Positions 19,924 through 28,720 of a stretch of DNA of 38,553 bases are shown here, in pieces. Source of the DNA: Candidatus Kapaibacterium sp. (GTDB lineage: Bacteria; Bacteroidota; Ignavibacteria; Kapaibacteriales; UBA4661); assembly GCA_025363605.1 (NCBI GenBank), contig JANYDO010000104.1:1-38553 (forward strand). The letters run 5' to 3'. Below the pieces are notes generated by a model. That model saw nothing but the letters and a program-made list of their open reading frames with translations, did no database searches and had not been told where the DNA came from. A program made the translations under genes and the position numbers. Within the stretch, counting starts at the first letter, position 1, and each line of letters starts with the position of its first letter.

Positions 19924-20889
19924 ATGCGTTTTACGAAGCCTTTACCCGTTGCTCCGTTATCTTTATTTATCTGCACGCTCCTTGCCTGTAGCCTTTGGCT
20001 GTATGCCAGTATGCGCGAGGAATATACAACAGTGCTGGATATTCCACTGGAAATCCGCTTGCCAGCCGGACGAACGCTCGAAACAGAAATTACACCGACC
20101 TTACGTGCTCAAGTACAAGGAGCCGGATGGCAACTGGTGAATCACTTTCTTTCGTCCTCCATTCGCTGCATAGTGTATATTCCGGAAAAACGCCTTGCGC
20201 GTGAGGAAGAGCAATCGAATCTCACGATTTCTCGGCAAATGCTCACGCAAGCTATTCAAGCACCGGTCGGAATTGCGGTGCAACGCATTATGGCTGATTC
20301 GCTGCCGCTTGCGGTGGGAAGCATCACCGAAAAGCGCGTTGTCGTGCGACCGACACTGGATATTGAAACGCGCGAAGGTTTTATTGTAGCGCAAAGCCCT
20401 ACGACTACGCCGGACAGCATCGTTATTCGCGGAAGCCGTACGATACTCAATCGTCTTACATCGTGGAATACCAGTACCGTTCATTTACGCGATATGTACG
20501 AACCGACTCGCATCCCGACCACACTGAACGACACACTTTCCGGTCTGGTCACCGTGCCGCAAATACCGATAACAGTGAGCCTCGTGATACAGCAAATGGC
20601 AGAAGTGGGGTTCGATGATATACCCGTAAAACTGCTCGGCGCTCCGGCGCGCCATGCGCTTGCCATCATGCCCCTGCGTGTCTCCGTGACATTGCGAGGC
20701 GGCGTGGAAAGCATTGCAAAACTATTACCGGAAAACATCAGCGTTGTGATTGATTATAGCGATGCCATCAGCAACACGACCGGCACAATTCGTTCGCGCG
20801 TCAATACACCAAGCGACATACAGGTCATTAGCACTTCCCCTCAATTTCTTCGGGTCAGTAAGCGAATTTCGATAGCACGAAGCAACTAA
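19924..20889 (+). CDS. YbbR-like domain protein
   Basis: This is a 321-residue protein with one N-terminal membrane segment (residues about 12-30, LSLFICTLLACSLWLYA) followed directly by MREEYTTVLDIPLEIRLPAG, the typical opening of YbbR repeats. Later segments (residues about 120-310) repeat the beta-rich YbbR pattern, for example VVVRPTLDIETREGFIVAQSPTTTPDSIVIRGSR. In Firmicutes the YbbR protein CdaR regulates the diadenylate cyclase CdaA; Bacteroidota carry similar single-TM proteins whose role is less clear. No cyclase gene is next to it in this window. The start has the membrane anchor immediately after it. Confidence 0.75.
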   Translation: MRFTKPLPVAPLSLFICTLLACSLWLYASMREEYTTVLDIPLEIRLPAGRTLETEITPTLRAQVQGAGWQLVNHFLSSSIRCIVYIPEKRLAREEEQSNLTISRQMLTQAIQAPVGIAVQRIMADSLPLAVGSITEKRVVVRPTLDIETREGFIVAQSPTTTPDSIVIRGSRTILNRLTSWNTSTVHLRDMYEPTRIPTTLNDTLSGLVTVPQIPITVSLVIQQMAEVGFDDIPVKLLGAPARHALAIMPLRVSVTLRGGVESIAKLLPENISVVIDYSDAISNTTGTIRSRVNTPSDIQVISTSPQFLRVSKRISIARSN

Positions 20890-21033
20890 CACAACAAATT
20901 AACCGCCGAATATCTCGCAATTCCGTATAAAGAAACCATAATGAAGATGTAGTTTGTTCAATAAAATTTTCGTAATTTCTTGATTACAGTTTTTACTGTA
21001 TTTCTTTCCCAAGCACAGAATTCACCATAGACT

Positions 21034-24000
21034 ATGGTAAAACCTGCTCCTCGCCTTATACGACAACCATCAATGCTGCAACCATTTATCTGGTATGGTT
21101 TTCTTGCCTCATTCATGGCGTGTATTTTCCTGACACACCACACACAAGCGCAAACAGTTACGGGACTTGACCCACAAAAGCGACTCACTCAGTATATATT
21201 GGAAGTATGGCGTGAAGACCAAGGTCTTCCGCAAAATGCCGTGCAAACAATCCTCCAAACCCGCGATGGATACTTGTGGTTCGGCTCGCAAGAGGGCGTT
21301 GTTCGCTTTGATGGCATACGATTTACCGTCTTCGACAAACAACACACCGAAGGCATTAAAGAGAACAACATTTATGCTCTCTGTGAGGACAAAGAAGGTA
21401 GGCTCTGGATCGGCACATATGTAGGCGGTGTCAGTGTTTATTCCAAGGGCGTTTTCAAAAACTATGGCAAAGAGCAAGGTATCGAGGGAGACGTAGCAAC
21501 AGTTGCACAAGATAGCAAAGGAACAATGTGGGTCGGTTCCAATAACGGGCTATTTCGCTTAAATACTCAGTCGGATAAATTTGAGAAAGTAACGGGTAAT
21601 GGTGCTCCGGAGGGAATATTTGTAACGCGCATAAAAGAAACGAAAGACGGAATGTTGCTGCTCTCAACGCAACAAGGCTTTTTTACCATGTCCGGCGGCA
21701 CGTTTCGCCGTTATATGAAGACAGACGGATTGGTGCATGAGCGCGTTAATGACGTGTTCTATAATCACCGTAACGGCGACATCTGGCTGGCGACAGACGA
21801 AGGGGTACAGAAATTTGAGAACGGGCGCTTCACGACGCTCTACAACAAAGAAAATACCGGCATGACCACTAATTTCTCGCTGTACATCTATGAAGACAGT
21901 CGCGGAAATTTTTTCGTTGCCACGAATGCCGGACTCAATCGCATCCAGAACGGTCGCGCCGAGACGCTGACGGCGAAAGATGGTTTGGGTAGCGACGAAG
22001 TACAATATATCTATGAAGACCGCGAAGGAAGCGTTTGGATAGGCACCAGCGCAGGCGGGCTGAATCGTCTTAAAAATGGGAAATTCACGCCCTTTGGCGT
22101 ACCCGAAGGTTTGTCATTCCCAATGCTTTGGGGACTTTTTCAAGATAGCAAGGGGACGATTTGGATACCGACGAATGGCGGTGGTGTGAATGAAATCCGT
22201 GGCGGTCGAGTAGTCAGAGTCTATAACGATAAAGACGGCTTACCGACCAACAGCATCCGCTCAGTTGGCGAAGATGCAAGCGGCAACATCTACTTTGGTA
22301 CACAAGAAAAAGGATTAGCAAAACTGGTCAATGGGAAATTTACTGTTTTAACTCAGAAGGATGGCATCGCAGGAAATTTTGTGCGTGTGACCTACCAGCA
22401 CCCTGACGGTTCGCTATGGTTTGGCTGCCAACGCGACGGACTGACTGTACTGCGCAATGGTGTGTACACGACTTATACTACAAAAGATGGACTGCCAAAT
22501 AACACCATTTACCGCATTCTGCAGCGCCGCGACGGAAAGCTGTGGATTGCAACGCGCGGCGGCTTGGCGACCTTCGATAATGGCAAGTTCACATCCTATA
22601 CGAGCGACCAAGGCTTGTCCGGTAACGTTACGATGGCAGTCTATGAAGACAGCGACGGTGTGTTTTGGGTAGGCACGAACGGCGGCGGTATTAACCGCTA
22701 TAAGGACGGCAAATTCACCGCAGCACGAGCAAAAGACGGTATGCCCGACGACACCGAATATTCTATTTTGGAAGACGATAACAAAAACCTCTGGATGACC
22801 TGTAACAAAGGTATCATCAGAGTTTCTAAGACAGAGTTGAATGAATTCTTAGACGGCAAAAAAGAGAAAATCACATCGGCAGTGCTCTACGGGAAGCTAG
22901 ACGGAATGAGGAGCTCAGAGTGCAATGGCGGGAATCAATTCCCCTCTATCAGAGCCAAGGACGGCAAATTCTGGTTCCCGACCGTCTCCGGCGCTGCTAT
23001 TATTGACCCCAATAATATTCCGAAAAATGGACTTACACCGCCAGTAGTAGTAGAAGAATTGATTGTTGATAAGGAGCCGTACTCGGTTCACAATGAAGAT
23101 ATTACTATTCCTGCGGGCAAAACAAGTTTCGAGTTTCATTTCACAGCACTGAGTCTCCTCTTTCCGGGCAAAGTGCGCTTCAAGTATATGCTCGATGGCT
23201 TCGATAAAGACTGGATTGATGCCGGAACGCGGCGCTCGGCGTTCTACACCAACATCTCGCCCGGCTCGTACACCTTCCGCGTGAAAGCCTGCAACAACGA
23301 CGGTATTTGGAACGAAACCGGCGCAGAACTGAACTTTTACTTCCGTCCCTATTTTTATCAGACGTGGTGGTTCGGGCTGTTCTGCCTTGTGGTTGTGGTG
23401 GGCGGTGCATATCAGGCATATCGGATTCGCATTCGGAGTGCAGAAAAGCGCGAAGCCGAGCTGAGTTCACGCATTGACGAGATGGTGGTTGACCTAAAAA
23501 CGGCGCACGACGCAACACTCTTGGAAAAAGAAAGTGTTGAGAAAAAAGTGGAATTTGCCGTCCGTGAGTCCGAGCAAGCCCGGAAATACTTGGCAGTGTC
23601 GGTAGAAGAACTCTTGCAAGAAATGACCCGCTTTGCCTCCGGCAATCTCAATATCCAGATGATTCCCAAGAGCAGCGACGACATCGGGCGCTTGTACGAT
23701 GGTTTTACTAAAGCCGTTGAAAATATCGCCGTGATGATGAAACAAGTAACCGAAGCCGTGAATACAACTGCCCGCGAAAGCCGTGATATTTCGGGTTCGG
23801 TGGAGCATATGTCGCGCGGAGCGCAGCGTCAGAACACGCAAGTTTCCGAAGTCCGCGCTGCTATCGGCGAGATGGCAAACACGATTCACGACACCTCGCG
23901 CAATATTCACCTTGTTGCTTCTATTGCGACCGAATCCGGCGATAATGCAAAAGAAGGCGGTAAAATTGTAGAGCAGACTATCGAAGGTATTAACAGGATT

Positions 24001-24579
24001 AGCGAAGTCGTACAGGCTTCCGCAACGACGGTGCAGCGCTTGGGCGAACGGAGTCTTGAGATTGGCGATATTATCGAAGTTATCAATTCTATTGCCAATC
24101 AGACCAATCTTCTGGCGCTGAACGCAGCTATTGAAGCTGCCCGCGCGGGTGAGCATGGCAAGGGATTTGCTATTGTTGCCGATGAAGTCCGGCAGCTTGC
24201 GGAAAGCACAACCAAAGCCACGAAGCAGATTACCACGATGGTCAAGCAAATCCAGCAAGACATCAGCGAGACCGTTACCACAATGAAGCAAGGAACCCGT
24301 GAGACGCAAACAGGCAAGCGCCTTGCAGAGAAAGCAGGCGTAGCGCTGGGCAGCATTATTGAGCAAACCGCAAAGGTCGCTAATATCACAACGCAAGTCG
24401 CAGCCGCAAGCGAAGAACAAGCCGCCACAAGCGAGGAAATACGCCGTAACGTGGACGACATGACGCATACGCTGGCGCAGTTCACAACAGAAATCACCGA
24501 GATTGCCGATGCTTCGGAATCACTCAAAGGGCTGGCTGTGAATCTACAAAAACTTACCAGACAATTCAGGATAGAATAA
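21034..24579 (+). CDS. Regulator-type propeller / Y_Y_Y sensor fused to chemoreceptor signalling domain
   Basis: This is a 1181-residue membrane sensor. The N-terminus has a signal segment (about residues 16-40, ending TQAQ). About 14 two-component-regulator propeller repeats follow (motif ED..G.LWIGT..GG..R...G.F..), to about residue 640. A Y_Y_Y domain ends near residue 770 ([22 protein letters not shown] ... [22 protein letters not shown]). One transmembrane helix lies at about 776-796 and a coiled-coil/HAMP-like segment at about 805-900. The methyl-accepting chemotaxis domain has the canonical hairpin [21 protein letters not shown] at about 1020-1040. The propeller + Y_Y_Y part is normally the periplasmic sensor of hybrid two-component systems; here it feeds the CheA/CheW-binding hairpin instead of a kinase. 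No che genes are in the window. The start could also be the Met at residue 14. Confidence 0.92.
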   Translation: MVKPAPRLIRQPSMLQPFIWYGFLASFMACIFLTHHTQAQTVTGLDPQKRLTQYILEVWREDQGLPQNAVQTILQTRDGYLWFGSQEGVVRFDGIRFTVFDKQHTEGIKENNIYALCEDKEGRLWIGTYVGGVSVYSKGVFKNYGKEQGIEGDVATVAQDSKGTMWVGSNNGLFRLNTQSDKFEKVTGNGAPEGIFVTRIKETKDGMLLLSTQQGFFTMSGGTFRRYMKTDGLVHERVNDVFYNHRNGDIWLATDEGVQKFENGRFTTLYNKENTGMTTNFSLYIYEDSRGNFFVATNAGLNRIQNGRAETLTAKDGLGSDEVQYIYEDREGSVWIGTSAGGLNRLKNGKFTPFGVPEGLSFPMLWGLFQDSKGTIWIPTNGGGVNEIRGGRVVRVYNDKDGLPTNSIRSVGEDASGNIYFGTQEKGLAKLVNGKFTVLTQKDGIAGNFVRVTYQHPDGSLWFGCQRDGLTVLRNGVYTTYTTKDGLPNNTIYRILQRRDGKLWIATRGGLATFDNGKFTSYTSDQGLSGNVTMAVYEDSDGVFWVGTNGGGINRYKDGKFTAARAKDGMPDDTEYSILEDDNKNLWMTCNKGIIRVSKTELNEFLDGKKEKITSAVLYGKLDGMRSSECNGGNQFPSIRAKDGKFWFPTVSGAAIIDPNNIPKNGLTPPVVVEELIVDKEPYSVHNEDITIPAGKTSFEFHFTALSLLFPGKVRFKYMLDGFDKDWIDAGTRRSAFYTNISPGSYTFRVKACNNDGIWNETGAELNFYFRPYFYQTWWFGLFCLVVVVGGAYQAYRIRIRSAEKREAELSSRIDEMVVDLKTAHDATLLEKESVEKKVEFAVRESEQARKYLAVSVEELLQEMTRFASGNLNIQMIPKSSDDIGRLYDGFTKAVENIAVMMKQVTEAVNTTARESRDISGSVEHMSRGAQRQNTQVSEVRAAIGEMANTIHDTSRNIHLVASIATESGDNAKEGGKIVEQTIEGINRISEVVQASATTVQRLGERSLEIGDIIEVINSIANQTNLLALNAAIEAARAGEHGKGFAIVADEVRQLAESTTKATKQITTMVKQIQQDISETVTTMKQGTRETQTGKRLAEKAGVALGSIIEQTAKVANITTQVAAASEEQAATSEEIRRNVDDMTHTLAQFTTEITEIADASESLKGLAVNLQKLTRQFRIE

Positions 24580-24636
24580 AAATAGCGCAGGAATTAAACG
24601 AAAGAGCAGATATGTTCGTCATAATGCTTACACTCT

Positions 24637-25001
24637 GGGGATGCAATGGTTTCGACAGGGTGATGATAGAACGTATGATGCGTGTCGTGCTTCGCCGGTG
24701 GTGCACGTAAATTCAACTGGCAAAATTCAAGTGGCAACACTTACTCCTACGCAATGGCTGCTTAATTTAGAGTAACCATTACGCATCCGCCTAACGTGTA
24801 TCTGTTCGGGTTATGGTGGGTGTAAAACTTAAACAGAGCGATGTGCCGGTGCGCGAGCAGGCTTGCACATTCGACTTTCTGCTTCTAGCAATTGTCTGCC
24901 TGTCGGTTGGCGAAGACAAAAGCGAATGACATAAAACGACTACACACGTAGTATCAACGTTGTACGCACTTTGGACGCGAGTTCGATTCTCGCCATCTCC
25001 A
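24637..25001 (+). ncRNA. ssrA: tmRNA (ssrA)
   Basis: tmRNA rescues stalled ribosomes and tags the nascent protein for proteolysis. The 5' end GGGGATGCAATGGTTTCGAC (from 24637) is the conserved tmRNA start. The 3' T-arm and acceptor GTTCGATTCTCGCCATCTCC ends at 25000, and GGGGATG pairs with CATCTCC over 7 bp with one G-U. The discriminator A is at 25001 and CCA is not encoded. The tag frame reads GNTYSYAMAA with stop at 24763-24765. Its ending matches the Chlorobium-type tag ADDYSYAMAA. A -10-like CATAAT lies at 24620-24625, 11 bp before the start. One-piece form, about 365 nt. Confidence 0.96.
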
Positions 25002-25005
25002 CACA

Positions 25006-25038
25006 AAGCGGCTTGAAACATTTGGTTTCAAGCCGCTT
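25006..25038 (+). terminator. Intrinsic terminator of ssrA
   Basis: A 14-bp perfect stem, AAGCGGCTTGAAAC (25006-25019) / GTTTCAAGCCGCTT (25025-25038), with a 5-nt loop follows within five bases of the tmRNA 3' end and is followed by a T-rich run. Confidence 0.9.
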
Positions 25039-25143
25039 TCCTTTCTGCTCTATACATCTCATTACACTTTTCATACATTTTCCTTTCCCCTTTTCCGCTG
25101 AATGCCTTCGGGAGGTAGCATCTGTCCACTACGACTCTGTTAC

Positions 25144-26001
25144 TCACGGTTTCTCATTCGGACGCTTGAGTTTTTTTGTGCCTTTCAGTGCTTTCTTTTC
25201 TTCGCTTTGCAAGCGGCGTTGTACTTTTTTTATGTCCTCATCGGGTGGCAAGTTCTCCGGTTTGATGCCGCGTTCAAGTAATGCCTTGCGCACGGTGCTA
25301 TTGCTCGCTTCGTGTTCACTGGTGATAGCACTTTCGCCGCGTACATCGTCTTTTTTGATATTAAAATTGGTAATTTCGTTTGCAAAGTCTTTTGCTTTTA
25401 TCGTGATGGTCGGCAAAAAATCCGCTAATGGGCGTGAATCCGGCACGTTCAATTTTTTCTTCATGTCTTTCGTACTATAACCGCCAAAAAGCACCTTGTC
25501 GCCTTTACTACGAATACGCGCAAAACCTTGTTCGTCTGCACCTTTTTCATAAATAATGCCGGAAAGTTCTTTTTCGGAAAGCGACAATTTTTCCCGTGCT
25601 TGCAGACGCTCTACGGCTTGAATACGTGCTTCTAAAAGCTCCTGCTTGCGTGTCTGCACCGCAAAATAACTCATTGCAAAGGCAATTTCTTCTTTGCGTG
25701 GGTCGCCGTTTTGGGCTGTCAAATAGCACGCATACCGCGTCAACATTATATCTTCAATCTCTCGCTCAGTGCCAGAGCCAATTCCGACCATTTTGCTAAC
25801 GTCAGCAAAATGGTCGTGAACTTCTTGACCTGCCGTAGAACAGGCTGTTTTTGCCTTTTCAATCACAGTCGCAAAATTCCGCCATTGTGCATATCCAAGC
25901 AAGTTTTGAAGCTCACGGGCGTACCAGTATTCTACACCGTCGTGTTGGTGGGCGGCTTGCTCGAAGTCGCTTGTGAGCGAATATATGATTTCTGCTTTCA
26001 T
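25144..26001 (-). CDS. dinD: DNA-damage-inducible protein D (DinD family)
   Basis: This 285-residue protein aligns by eye with E. coli DinD over most of its length: ARELQNLLGYAQWRNF, EVHDHFADVSKMVGIGS, LTRYACYLTAQNGDPRK, SYFAVQTRKQEL, LFGGYSTKDMKKK and ANEITNFNIKKDDV. The start is taken at ATG 26001 because the first eight codons of a longer reading (MYHHQRQI) have no family match. E. coli DinD (RecA inactivator) is SOS-regulated and inhibits RecA filament activity; homologues are often carried inside restriction–modification loci. Here it lies 89 bp downstream of an MmeI-like methyltransferase on the same strand, which fits that pattern. The Lys/Arg-rich C-terminus is variable in the family. 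Confidence 0.9.
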   Translation of the reverse strand: MKAEIIYSLTSDFEQAAHQHDGVEYWYARELQNLLGYAQWRNFATVIEKAKTACSTAGQEVHDHFADVSKMVGIGSGTEREIEDIMLTRYACYLTAQNGDPRKEEIAFAMSYFAVQTRKQELLEARIQAVERLQAREKLSLSEKELSGIIYEKGADEQGFARIRSKGDKVLFGGYSTKDMKKKLNVPDSRPLADFLPTITIKAKDFANEITNFNIKKDDVRGESAITSEHEASNSTVRKALLERGIKPENLPPDEDIKKVQRRLQSEEKKALKGTKKLKRPNEKP

Positions 26002-26090
26002 TATTTGACGTTGATGATGATACAAAAAACTGTTTTTCTTCTTTAACTTTCCTTTTTGCTTCGTTTCTTCCCGCCCGCCTTCGCTGCCGC

Positions 26091-28013
26091 CTACTCCGCT
26101 TCTGCTGTGAGCGGCGCTGTGTACCGTTCGTACAGCTCAAACAAAAACGTTATCCGCTCCTGCTCCGTACTGAAGGCTTTCTGGCGGTAGCATTTATCCA
26201 CTGCTCTGTCCAAGTCCTGATGCGCTTTTACAAGCGTAGGCGGCATCGAAAGCGGGTCGTAGAGGTCGGCGAGGGACGATGACGGAAACTGCGCTCGCGC
26301 ATCCAGCACCGCCTGTGCTGCCCGCTCTACGGCTTGTTTCTGGTCTGCGGTCGGGGTTTCTGCCCACGGGAAGTTGTTGTACACGATGGTACCAGAATAG
26401 TTGAAACGACTTTCTAATCGTCCTGTTACTACTCTGACCCAAGCCATATGCATTTCACTGGATAGAATCCCGAATTGGTAAAGGGTTGCATTGGGAATAA
26501 TGGAACATCTGTTGTTTACAATGATTTCCTTGGGCATGAAGCCAATTGGAATGTAAGGTCGCGTTTCCGATGAAACTAAAGGCACAAGCAAATAATCCTT
26601 GTCCGGCTGTCGGATTTCTGCAAACAGTGTTGGAATGGCTGCCAGACGCACAGTTGCTTGCTTTGTACTTGCTAATCGCATTTGCTTTACGCCTTCTATT
26701 CGTTGCATAATAAGCGGCATTGCTCGTAGCTCTTGCGGAGCAGCATCCTTCAGCCATAAACAATAGCGTTCGATATTGTTGATAAATTCGTCTGAGCCGT
26801 AAATGCGTCGAATAAACTTGGCTGCGTGCGGCTCTTTCGCAAGTAGCTCTAACTTTTCTGCGGGTGTAAGAAAAAGAAAGCCGCCATCTACGGGCTTATT
26901 ACCATAAATCATCTCCGGCACATTGCAAAGCGGTGTAGAACGGCTTTGCACCAACGTATTTCCCGCAGGAATGAGATAGGGACTGATATTCGGAACTTCG
27001 GAAACGTGCGGTTCGCTTGTGGGCGTGTCGTACTCGTAGAGCAGACGGAGAGCGGTTTTTACGACTTCTTTTGCCGCAAAGCCAATTATCACACAATGCA
27101 CAGCCGCTTTGCCCGGAGCCTCGTTTGTCCACTTGAACGTGCGGTGCGCAAAGTGAATGGTTATTTTGCGTGCAAAGAGTTCCGCCCACAACACACCAAC
27201 TTGCTCGCCTTGTGAAATAGAGTTCGTTGAAACAAAAGCCGCTTTAATACTTGTTCCAGAGATGTATTCACTTGCTTTCAAATACCAGCCCGTTACAAAG
27301 TCAAGCAAACCTGCATTTTTTACATTCCCCGTAATTGCAGCCATATCGCTACGCTGAGAATCACTCATGTATTTTGCTCCCACAAACGGCGGATTCCCGA
27401 CGATGTAGGAACACTCCGCAGGCGGCAGCACCTCGCGCCAATCCGTGCGCAGCGCGTTCCCATGCAGGATGTGGGCGGATTCGGTAAGCGGCAGCCGCGT
27501 GAAATACGAGCCAAACTGCTGCGAGGCGCGAAGATTCATCTGGTGGTCAGCAAGCCACAGTGCGACTTCGGTAATACGCGCGGGAAATTCTTCCAGTTCA
27601 ATACCGTAGAACTGCCCCACGTTCACCCACGTCATCGCTGCAATGTCGGTAGCAAGCTGCCCCGTGCCTTTGAGCGCGTCCAGCGTCGTCAGCACGTCCA
27701 ATTCAAGAGCGCGAAGTTCGCGGTAGGCAGTCACAAGGAAGTTTCCGCAACCGCAAGCAGGGTCGAAAATACGCACCTTTGCGAGGCGACGGTGAAATTC
27801 TTCCAGTTTGGGGCGGGTGCTTTTGGAAAGTTTCAGCGTTTTAAATTCCGCACGAAGGTCGTCCAGAAAAAGCGGCTTGAGTGCTTTCAGGATATTTTGC
27901 TCCGAGGTGTAGTGCGCTCCCAAAGCGCGGCGTTCTGCGGGGTTCATGGCGGCTTGGAACATCGAACCGAAAATTGCGGGCGAAATCCGACTCCAGTCTA
28001 GCGCACAACACAA
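26091..28013 (-). CDS. MmeI-like DNA methyltransferase/restriction enzyme, C-terminal part (interrupted gene)
   Basis: This fragment is the methylase and target-recognition half of an MmeI-type (YeeA-like) class I SAM-dependent DNA methyltransferase. Visible motifs, counted from the TTG at 28013, are LGAHYTSEQNILK near 31-43, motif I FDPACGCGNFL at 83-93, the N6-adenine motif IV NPPF at 207-210, and a long TRD-like region with FNYSGTIVYNNFPWAE before the C-terminal helices. There is no real start: TTG 28013 lies just inside the inserted element with no ribosome-binding site. Reading continues without interruption into the other half at 37937-38553 if the element is removed at its 20-bp direct repeat (shared residues CCALDW). 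As it stands the gene is split and this half is probably not expressed. dinD follows 89 bp downstream. Confidence 0.9.
   Translation of the reverse strand: MCCALDWSRISPAIFGSMFQAAMNPAERRALGAHYTSEQNILKALKPLFLDDLRAEFKTLKLSKSTRPKLEEFHRRLAKVRIFDPACGCGNFLVTAYRELRALELDVLTTLDALKGTGQLATDIAAMTWVNVGQFYGIELEEFPARITEVALWLADHQMNLRASQQFGSYFTRLPLTESAHILHGNALRTDWREVLPPAECSYIVGNPPFVGAKYMSDSQRSDMAAITGNVKNAGLLDFVTGWYLKASEYISGTSIKAAFVSTNSISQGEQVGVLWAELFARKITIHFAHRTFKWTNEAPGKAAVHCVIIGFAAKEVVKTALRLLYEYDTPTSEPHVSEVPNISPYLIPAGNTLVQSRSTPLCNVPEMIYGNKPVDGGFLFLTPAEKLELLAKEPHAAKFIRRIYGSDEFINNIERYCLWLKDAAPQELRAMPLIMQRIEGVKQMRLASTKQATVRLAAIPTLFAEIRQPDKDYLLVPLVSSETRPYIPIGFMPKEIIVNNRCSIIPNATLYQFGILSSEMHMAWVRVVTGRLESRFNYSGTIVYNNFPWAETPTADQKQAVERAAQAVLDARAQFPSSSLADLYDPLSMPPTLVKAHQDLDRAVDKCYRQKAFSTEQERITFLFELYERYTAPLTAEAE
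27991..28010. repeat. attL: 20-bp core of the satellite
   Basis: CTCCAGTCTAGCGCACAACA, identical to 37937-37956. The neighbouring bases differ (left A / right G before, C / T after), so the repeat is exactly 20 bp. On the minus strand it encodes CCALDW plus two bases of a Ser codon of the MmeI-like gene in the same frame at both ends. Confidence 0.95.
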
Positions 28014-28592
28014 CGCGCTAAGTTACTATAAATCAACAGCACACGCCGTTAATTGCAAGGGTTTTTTGCTTTTCACCTACACTCGCAATGCTCGTAAAAA
28101 CACGAAGGCTTATGAAACCTTAACATCTTATTTTAACCCGCTTGTTTCCTAGTTTTCAATGGGTACGGACTTTCCGAATCCCTTTGAGCAAAGGGTGTAG
28201 CAAAACGCGACACCCTTTGTTTGAAGGGTGTAACAATTCGTTATACCCTAACCGCGTTAGGGTTCATCAAAAGCGGCGAGCCAGTCCCAAACACAAGCAA
28301 ACAAGCCATTGCCGCAAATTGCCGCATTAGAAGTCCGTAGCTGCATTTTTATTTGCAAAACGACTAGAGTTATGGCTTACTGCGTAGCGATTCCGTTTTG
28401 TGGCATTTGGTACGCAGTAAGCCTATTTTGACCTGACATTACGATTGGTGATGTCAGCTTCTCATCTTCATCATCTAATCGGCTCAGATTCGTACATTTG
28501 CTCTTTGTGCCGTAAGACCAGATGTTATAGATTGACGGGGTGAAATCGTCGCCTTCTAGGTTGTAAACTCCATTTTGTGCGGGTTCGGCAAT
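28011..28592. other. Non-coding left end of the satellite with several inverted repeats
   Basis: No gene is supported here. I see CAAAGGGTGT (28189-28198) / ACACCCTTTG (28210-28219) followed by another AGGGTGTAAC (28226-28235) and by CCCTAAC-GCG-GTTAGGG-like palindrome near 28247-28263. There is a perfect 13-bp inverted repeat GGCTTACTGCGTA (28374-28386) / TACGCAGTAAGCC (28411-28423), and CTGACAT (28434-28440) / ATGTCAG (28451-28457). The repeated AGGGTGT boxes close to attL could be integrase or excisionase arm sites. The region next to terL could also hold a packaging (pac/cos) site. Both are inferences. Confidence 0.55.
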
Positions 28593-28719
28593 AAAAAAGT
28601 CCCATGCACCCCTTAAAGTAGCATGGGACTGAGGAATCACTAAAAGTTCCGACTCGTGCCGGAATCGTCGTGCTAGAATCCTGAAAACTCCAATCGTTTT
28701 CTTTTTTGACCTGACATTA
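28426..28719. repeat. 16-bp direct repeat TTTTGACCTGACATTA
   Basis: Exact copies lie at 28426-28441 and 28704-28719; the second sits two bases after the terL stop codon. On the minus strand each copy reads TAATGTCAGGTCAAAA and could start a very short peptide (MSGQ...), of 20 and 14 residues. I do not call these peptides genes. The copies flank the terminator. Confidence 0.7.
28593..28630 (-). terminator. Intrinsic terminator after terL
   Basis: On the minus strand AGTCCCATGC (28630-28621) pairs perfectly with GCATGGGACT (28608-28599) around a 12-nt loop and is followed by six T residues (28598-28593). It lies about 90 bp after the terL stop and ends the long minus-strand packaging operon. 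Confidence 0.9.
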
Positions 28720-28720
28720 T

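Noticed and set aside
28377-28640. 87-codon minus-strand frame after terL
   Set aside because: It starts inside the terL terminator hairpin, has no ribosome-binding site and no family character.
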